Of a stretch of DNA of 64,000 bases, positions 60,901 through 64,000 are shown in pieces (positions within the stretch are counted from its first letter, which is position 1; every line of letters starts with the position of its first letter). The translations under genes were made by a program, and so were the position numbers. Location of the stretch: NCBI RefSeq assembly GCF_000218545.1, contig NC_015671.1, positions 186,001 through 250,000 of the forward strand, given 5' to 3'. The notes under the pieces are model-generated. The model was given only the letters and a program-made list of their open reading frames with translations, was not told the DNA's origin and did not search any database. Source of the stretch: Cellulomonas gilvus ATCC 13127 (GTDB lineage: Bacteria > Actinomycetota > Actinomycetes > Actinomycetales > Cellulomonadaceae).

Positions 60901-63125
60901 CCACCGCGTTCCCGTACCAGCTGTTCACGGTCGAGGTCCCCGCCGACGCAGGCGCCGACGCCGAGGTCCGCGTGGCCTGGGCCGGCTCCGCGAACGCGGG
61001 CGCCAAGGTGCTGCTGTACGTGCGCACCGCGGCAGGCCGCTGGCAGGAGATGGACCGTCACCTGACCACGGGCGGCGGGGCCACCGACTTCACGCTCGAT
61101 GCGCTGGTGCCCGTCGCGGACCACGTCGTCGACGGCCGCGTCACGGTCCTGGTGCAGCACTCCGAGGGCTTCGCGGGTGAGGTGCGCTCCACGCGTGCGA
61201 CGGCCGTCACGCCGTACCACCCGGACGCGACACCGCGTGACCAGTACGACTTCACGATCGCGTGGGAGTCGGACACGCAGTACTACAACGAGAGCCCGGA
61301 CTTCTACCAGCACCAGCTCGACATCCACGCGTTCCTGCTGGCGCAGCGCGACCCGCTGAACCTGCAGTACCTCATCCACACGGGCGACATCGTCGACGAC
61401 TTCGACCAGCCCGAGCAGTGGGCGCGGGCCGATGCGGCCTACCGCCAGCTGGATCAGGCGGGGCTGCCGTACGGCGTCCTCGCGGGCAACCACGACGTGG
61501 GCCACCACGCCGACGACTACACCGAGTTCTCCCGGTACTTCGGCGCGTCCCGCTACCAGGACAACCCCTGGTACGGCGGCCAGCTGCAGGACAACCGCGG
61601 CCACTACGACCTGGTCACCGCGGACGGCGTGGACCTGCTCCTGCTGTCGATGGGCTGGGGCCCCGGCGACGAGCAGATCGCGTGGATGAACGACGTGATC
61701 CGGCGCTACCCCGAGCGCAAGGTCTGGATCAACCTGCACGAGTTCATGCTCACCACGGGTGGCCTGGGCCCGATCCCGCAGCGCGTGATGGACGAGGTGG
61801 TCGCCACCAACCCGAACGTGTTCGCGGTCAGCTCGGGGCACTACCACGACGCGTACACGCGCACCGACGAGTTCGACGACGACGGCGACGGCACTGCCGA
61901 CCGCACGGTCTACTCGATGCTGTTCGACTACCAGGGCCTGCCGCGCGGCGGCCAGGGGTACCTGCGGCTCCTGCACTTCGACAACGACGGGCAGCGCATC
62001 GTCGTGCGCACGTACTCGCCCTCGCTCGACGACTTCGACTCCGACGACGCGTCGCTCAACTCCCCGGCCGGGATGCAGGACTTCACCATCCCGTACGCGG
62101 CCGTAGGGCTGACCTCGAGCACCAAGACGCTCGCCACGGACTCGTTCCGCGCGGACGTCCTGACCTCGAAGGTCATCGCCTCGTTCGAGGACGTGCCGTC
62201 CGGGACAACCGTCTCCGCGGTGTGGGACGTGCCCGCGGGTGAGCACGGCTGGTACGTGCTCACCACGGGCCCGCACGGCGGCGTGGACCGCTCCGCGGTG
62301 CGCACGTTCGTCGCGACCGAGCCGCCCGTGGTCCCGGGTGCCCCGACGCCGACGATCACGGGCACGCCCGCGGTCGGCTCGACCCTGCGCGCGGTCGACG
62401 GCACCTGGCCGGCCGGCACCACCGTGACCCGGACGTGGCTCGCGGACGGCACCCCCGTCGCGGGCGCGACGGGCCCCACCCTGCGCCTGGCCCCCGCTCA
62501 GCAGGGCAAGCGCATCACCGTGCGCGTGACCGGTGCGCTCGCCGGGCACACCTCGGTGACGCGCACGTCGGCTCCGACCGCGCGCGTCGCCGCCGGTGCT
62601 CTCACCGCACCGCGGCCGACCGTCGTCGGCAAGGCGCGGGTGGGGGTGCGGCTCACGGCGCGTGCCGGCACCTGGGGTCCGGCGCCGGTCACGCTGCGCT
62701 ACCAGTGGTTCGCCTCCGGCACCGCGATCCGCGGCGCCACCTCGGCGACGTTCACGCCGAAGGCCGCGCACCTGGGCAAGCGGCTCACGGTGCGCGTCAC
62801 GGGCAGCCAGCCGGGCTACGCCACGGTCTCCCGGACCTCGGCCGCCACCGCGGCCGTCGCGCGGGGCACGCTGACCGGCGCGCGCCCGACTATCGCCGGC
62901 ACGCCCGCGGTGGGTCACCGCCTCGTCGTGCAGCGCGGTGCGTGGACCCCCGGGACCACGTTCACCTACGCGTGGTTCGTGGACGGGAAGCGGGTCTCGA
63001 CGAGCGCGACGTTCACGCCCACGTCCCGGCACGCGGGAGCGCGCGTGAGCGTGCGGGTGACCGGCACGCGGCCGGGGTACGCGCCGCTGACCCGCACGAG
63101 CGCCACGGTCGCCGTCCGCCGGTGA
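57939..63125 (+). CDS. Large secreted metallophosphoesterase with two lamin-tail domains
   Basis: A 1728-residue surface or secreted protein. A signal peptide (LAALVSATLAVTTLTLAAPAVAAP) precedes lamin-tail domain 1 (about 30-195, LLITEINVDSS), a Thr/Asp/Pro linker (about 228-275), lamin-tail domain 2 (about 280-455, ILQVTEIAPDTANVAGADAYEFVEVYN) and some 600 residues of Ig-like and beta-rich modules. The phosphoesterase (about 1103-1375) has IAWESDTQYY, HTGDIVDD, LAGNHDVGHH, NLHEFM and SGHYHDAY, supplying the two-metal ligands. Three C-terminal repeats of about 90 residues (PTITGTPAVGSTLRA type) end the protein. There is no LPXTG motif or C-terminal TM segment. Substrate unknown. Confidence 0.85.
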   Translation: MPPRAPGARHLAALVSATLAVTTLTLAAPAVAAPDLPPLLITEINVDSSNRPSATGTSIDAWEYVEVHNTTSAAIDLTADGYSVVYRSGSTEKVLTVPDGTVVPGHGTVVLWAYNSGLSGAAALSDDDFRAFYAGKGVTGDYALVRLTGQDGLNNGGTTMWLRRTVDGVTSDVAQVTWTAADKGVDLPVLFGVPPQGSAVQPVFAQQQAPTPGVVVPEQVGATAPEPDPTGDPSTDPTTDPSTEPTTEPTTEPTTDPTTDPTTEPTPGPTLPPTDPDLHAPILQVTEIAPDTANVAGADAYEFVEVYNGSDAPVAFDDFTLAYLYVDANAVQTSSALWPATPTDPVIAPGGTLVLWIKNGANDALRAADFNAQFGTDLVPGTDLVEVRSGGMANAGPRGIQVMTNTGQDVSRAYWFTDAQTTATTAIQYAWNPAPGAHLWTPKDPTGSEQTLVGLAAPTPGRVSPGQVPAGLVATPQDQTPPVVEDLTGGPEAPQEPGALDVLLDVQDDRQVRTVALTIDTDVDEPVTHLLQASAPHRYAYAIPEVDLYGKEWVEYRVRATDGTRTTTFGPVRVDLRDGEPDPVRLDVTEGQHVGGETRVAATTDGDPAALSLAIDGEPVAAPVPSLERAPVFAFEATSTDAFFRNGIKLGDQVLTVFDEGLYGRTETVTAQVPVEQVRQGRELTVGIYAGTKAWPQPDVNENNDDFSGKNMRLALPDGRVLRPTSCAVAGEAVGAELATVPCPDPTEAIGFKDATLVYILATFTLPDDAFTSLAHTWDTTATTDGAHTLTATAGTGSDATRVTRTVVVDNTAPQITTPLVDGRLYRGAFTIDASATDAGSGVAALDATLDGEPVTLPHATSSLALETGDHVVVLTARDALGNRASRTVTFRTPDEQPAAEQLTPAPGAQVRPGGVVLQATPTSPEGDALDVELREGHTFAPGDPEVTVSSGSTGVAAGEDLAGTPLAAQDLERLVGTDGLSVPVSSTTAFPYQLFTVEVPADAGADAEVRVAWAGSANAGAKVLLYVRTAAGRWQEMDRHLTTGGGATDFTLDALVPVADHVVDGRVTVLVQHSEGFAGEVRSTRATAVTPYHPDATPRDQYDFTIAWESDTQYYNESPDFYQHQLDIHAFLLAQRDPLNLQYLIHTGDIVDDFDQPEQWARADAAYRQLDQAGLPYGVLAGNHDVGHHADDYTEFSRYFGASRYQDNPWYGGQLQDNRGHYDLVTADGVDLLLLSMGWGPGDEQIAWMNDVIRRYPERKVWINLHEFMLTTGGLGPIPQRVMDEVVATNPNVFAVSSGHYHDAYTRTDEFDDDGDGTADRTVYSMLFDYQGLPRGGQGYLRLLHFDNDGQRIVVRTYSPSLDDFDSDDASLNSPAGMQDFTIPYAAVGLTSSTKTLATDSFRADVLTSKVIASFEDVPSGTTVSAVWDVPAGEHGWYVLTTGPHGGVDRSAVRTFVATEPPVVPGAPTPTITGTPAVGSTLRAVDGTWPAGTTVTRTWLADGTPVAGATGPTLRLAPAQQGKRITVRVTGALAGHTSVTRTSAPTARVAAGALTAPRPTVVGKARVGVRLTARAGTWGPAPVTLRYQWFASGTAIRGATSATFTPKAAHLGKRLTVRVTGSQPGYATVSRTSAATAAVARGTLTGARPTIAGTPAVGHRLVVQRGAWTPGTTFTYAWFVDGKRVSTSATFTPTSRHAGARVSVRVTGTRPGYAPLTRTSATVAVRR

Positions 63126-63129
63126 ACGA

Positions 63130-63174
63130 CGACGCCCGCTCGCCGCACCCGGACGGGGCGGCGAGCGGGCGTCG
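63130..63174. terminator. Bidirectional terminator between the metallophosphoesterase and yqeY genes
   Basis: A perfect 17-bp stem (arms 63130-63146 and 63158-63174, CGACGCCCGCTCGCCGC and complement) with an 11-base loop between two convergent stop codons. Confidence 0.75.
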
Positions 63175-63182
63175 GTGGTCGG

Positions 63183-63638
63183 TCAGGCCAGCGCGGCGCG
63201 CACCAGCGTGGACAGCTTCTTGCCGTCGGCGGCCAGGCCCGCGCGGGACGTGGCCTCCTTCATCACGGCGCCCATGTCCCGCATCGTGCTGGCGCCCAGG
63301 TCCGCGACCACGGCGGTGACGAGGGCCGCGAGCTCGTCGTCGGACAGGCGTGGGGGCAGGTACGTCTCGATCGCGTCGGCCTCGGCCGTCTCGGTCGCGG
63401 CGCGCTCCGGGGCGTTCGCGGCGGCGTAGATCTGCGCGCTCTCCCGGCGCTTCTTGACCTCGCGCGCCAGCACGCCGAGCACCTCGTCCTCCGTGAGCTC
63501 GCGCTGCACGGAGCCCGTCCTGGTCTCCGCCCGGACCTCGCCGATGACCTGACGCAGCACGCTGGTGCGATCGGCGTCGCGGGCCTTCATGGCGGCGGTC
63601 AGGTCGGCGGTCAGACGGTCCAGGGTCGGGGTGCTCAT
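63183..63638 (-). CDS. yqeY: GatB/YqeY domain protein
   Basis: A 151-residue protein of the YqeY family, related to the tRNA-binding tail of GatB. It reads LDRLTADLTAAMKARDADRTSVLRQVIGEVRAE at the start, ELTEDEVLGVLAREVKKRRESAQIYAAA in the middle and MRDMGAVMKEATSRAGLAADGKKLSTLVRAAL at the end, the standard layout. The exact role is unknown, though a link to tRNA-dependent amidation is inferred from the family. ATG 63638 has CACCAT six bases upstream; an upstream in-frame start lacks family similarity. Confidence 0.94.
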   Translation of the reverse strand: MSTPTLDRLTADLTAAMKARDADRTSVLRQVIGEVRAETRTGSVQRELTEDEVLGVLAREVKKRRESAQIYAAANAPERAATETAEADAIETYLPPRLSDDELAALVTAVVADLGASTMRDMGAVMKEATSRAGLAADGKKLSTLVRAALA

Positions 63639-63766
63639 GGGTCCATGGTGCCGCCGTGGTCCCCGCTGGTGCACGCGAGTTACCGGCGTGCGCACCGTCA
63701 CGGCCCATCGGTTTGGGCGTGAGGCGCGCTGACCTGTATCGTCTACCCCGGCCCCGATGGGGTCAT

Positions 63767-63839
63767 GCGCCCGTAGCTCAATGGATAGAGCATCTGACTA
63801 CGGATCAGAAGGTTGGGGGTTCGAGTCCCTCCGGGCGCA
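63767..63839 (+). tRNA. tRNA-Arg (anticodon ACG)
   Basis: A 73-base tRNA. The acceptor arms GCGCCCG and CGGGCGC (63832-63838) pair fully, with discriminator A. The anticodon arm TCTGA-CTACGGA-TCAGA has ACG at 63800-63802, probably read as ICG for CGU/CGC/CGA. T-arm GGGGTTCGAGTCCCT is normal. CCA is not encoded. Confidence 0.96.
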
Positions 63840-63846
63840 CGGTGTG

Positions 63847-63886
63847 AGGCCCCGATCAGCACAGCGTGCCGATCGGGGCCTTTCTC
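63847..63886 (+). terminator. Rho-independent terminator after tRNA-Arg
   Basis: An 11-bp stem (AGGCCCCGATC and complement) with a 13-base loop that contains a smaller GCAC/GTGC stem, followed by TTTCTCG. It starts 8 bp after the tRNA. Confidence 0.8.
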
Positions 63887-63901
63887 GTGCCGGCGGGTCG
63901 G

Positions 63902-63907
63902 TATAAA
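63902..63907 (+). promoter_or_regulatory. -10 element TATAAA of the final gene
   Basis: TATAAA, six bases (GGGCGC), then ATG 63914. AAAGGG is very close to the start, so a leaderless transcript is likely. Confidence 0.5.
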
Positions 63908-63913
63908 GGGCGC

Positions 63914-64000
63914 ATGCATCGCATCGCCAGGGGGCCTGTCCTCGTCCTGACCGCAGCGCTCGCGCTCGTCGCCGTACCTGCCGCCGCGGAACCGGTGGCC
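63914..64000 (+). CDS. N-terminus of a secreted protein (cut by the window end)
   Basis: Only 29 codons lie in the window: a basic start (MHRIARG) and a hydrophobic core (PVLVLTAALALVAVPAAAEP) with an AAA-like cleavage site, so a Sec signal peptide. The rest lies outside the window and the function cannot be stated. Confidence 0.6.
   Translation, partial: MHRIARGPVLVLTAALALVAVPAAAEPVA

Noticed and set aside
57882-63032. A 1716-codon open frame antisense to the metallophosphoesterase
   Set aside because: Arg/Gly/Val-rich with no recognisable motif; the plus-strand gene has signal peptide, metal motifs and a terminator.

Overview
The window is a chromosomal segment of a very GC-rich actinobacterium (third codon positions almost always G or C, frequent GTG starts, many ATGA/GTGA start-stop overlaps). 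A conservon, a bacterial proteasome activator ending in GQYL, DUF5926, LacI-type sugar regulators, a sugar ABC importer with no ATPase of its own and the pheA/diacylglycerol kinase/serS neighbourhood together fit a Cellulomonas-like member of the Micrococcales. That placement is an inference; no rRNA gene is present.

Layout. 1-3.1 kb: an M15 peptidase and a TerD-nuclease fusion. 3.15-4.26 kb: a complete IS481-family element with a 6-bp target duplication. 4.3-11.3 kb: a phosphotransferase, an MFS transporter, a small GNAT, a LacI regulator, phosphoglucomutase, a DUF5926 protein and an O6-methylguanine methyltransferase. 11.4-21.9 kb: a glycosyltransferase, a 1492-residue internally duplicated membrane protein, pheA, a GntR regulator, a lipid kinase, serS and a HAD phosphatase. 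22.0-26.5 kb: a LacI regulator and an alpha-glucoside-type ABC operon. 26.6-30.3 kb: an EamA exporter, Bpa, a sugar epimerase and a quinone oxidoreductase. 30.5-36.7 kb: a four-gene conservon (sensor kinase with a giant repetitive tail, roadblock, DUF742, Ras-like GTPase). 36.8-47.8 kb: a PIN-like protein, two tRNA-Ser genes, small lipoproteins, LppM, an RNB ribonuclease, a DHA2 exporter, YchJ, an SRPBCC protein and ThrE. 47.8-54.5 kb: a KdpDE/TrkH potassium locus with two single-base frameshifts, a terpene-cyclase-fold protein, and a TetR/ABC operon. 54.8-64 kb: VOC and GNAT enzymes, a membrane protein/XRE pair with twin operators, a DUF4386 protein, a 1728-residue secreted metallophosphoesterase, a YqeY protein, tRNA-Arg and the start of a secreted protein.

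A window-wide regularity is that about half of the genes have a -10-like hexamer (TAGGCT, TAGCCT, TAGGGT and similar) ending 6-8 bases before the start codon with no Shine-Dalgarno sequence. This predicts leaderless transcripts and was used to choose several starts.

Functionally the window mixes housekeeping (serS, pheA, pgm, tRNAs, YqeY) with sugar uptake, signal transduction and cell-surface functions. The most unusual items are the TerD-PD-(D/E)XK fusion, the tandemly duplicated phosphatase-like membrane protein, the repeat-tailed conservon kinase, the doubly frameshifted potassium locus and several well-formed operators.
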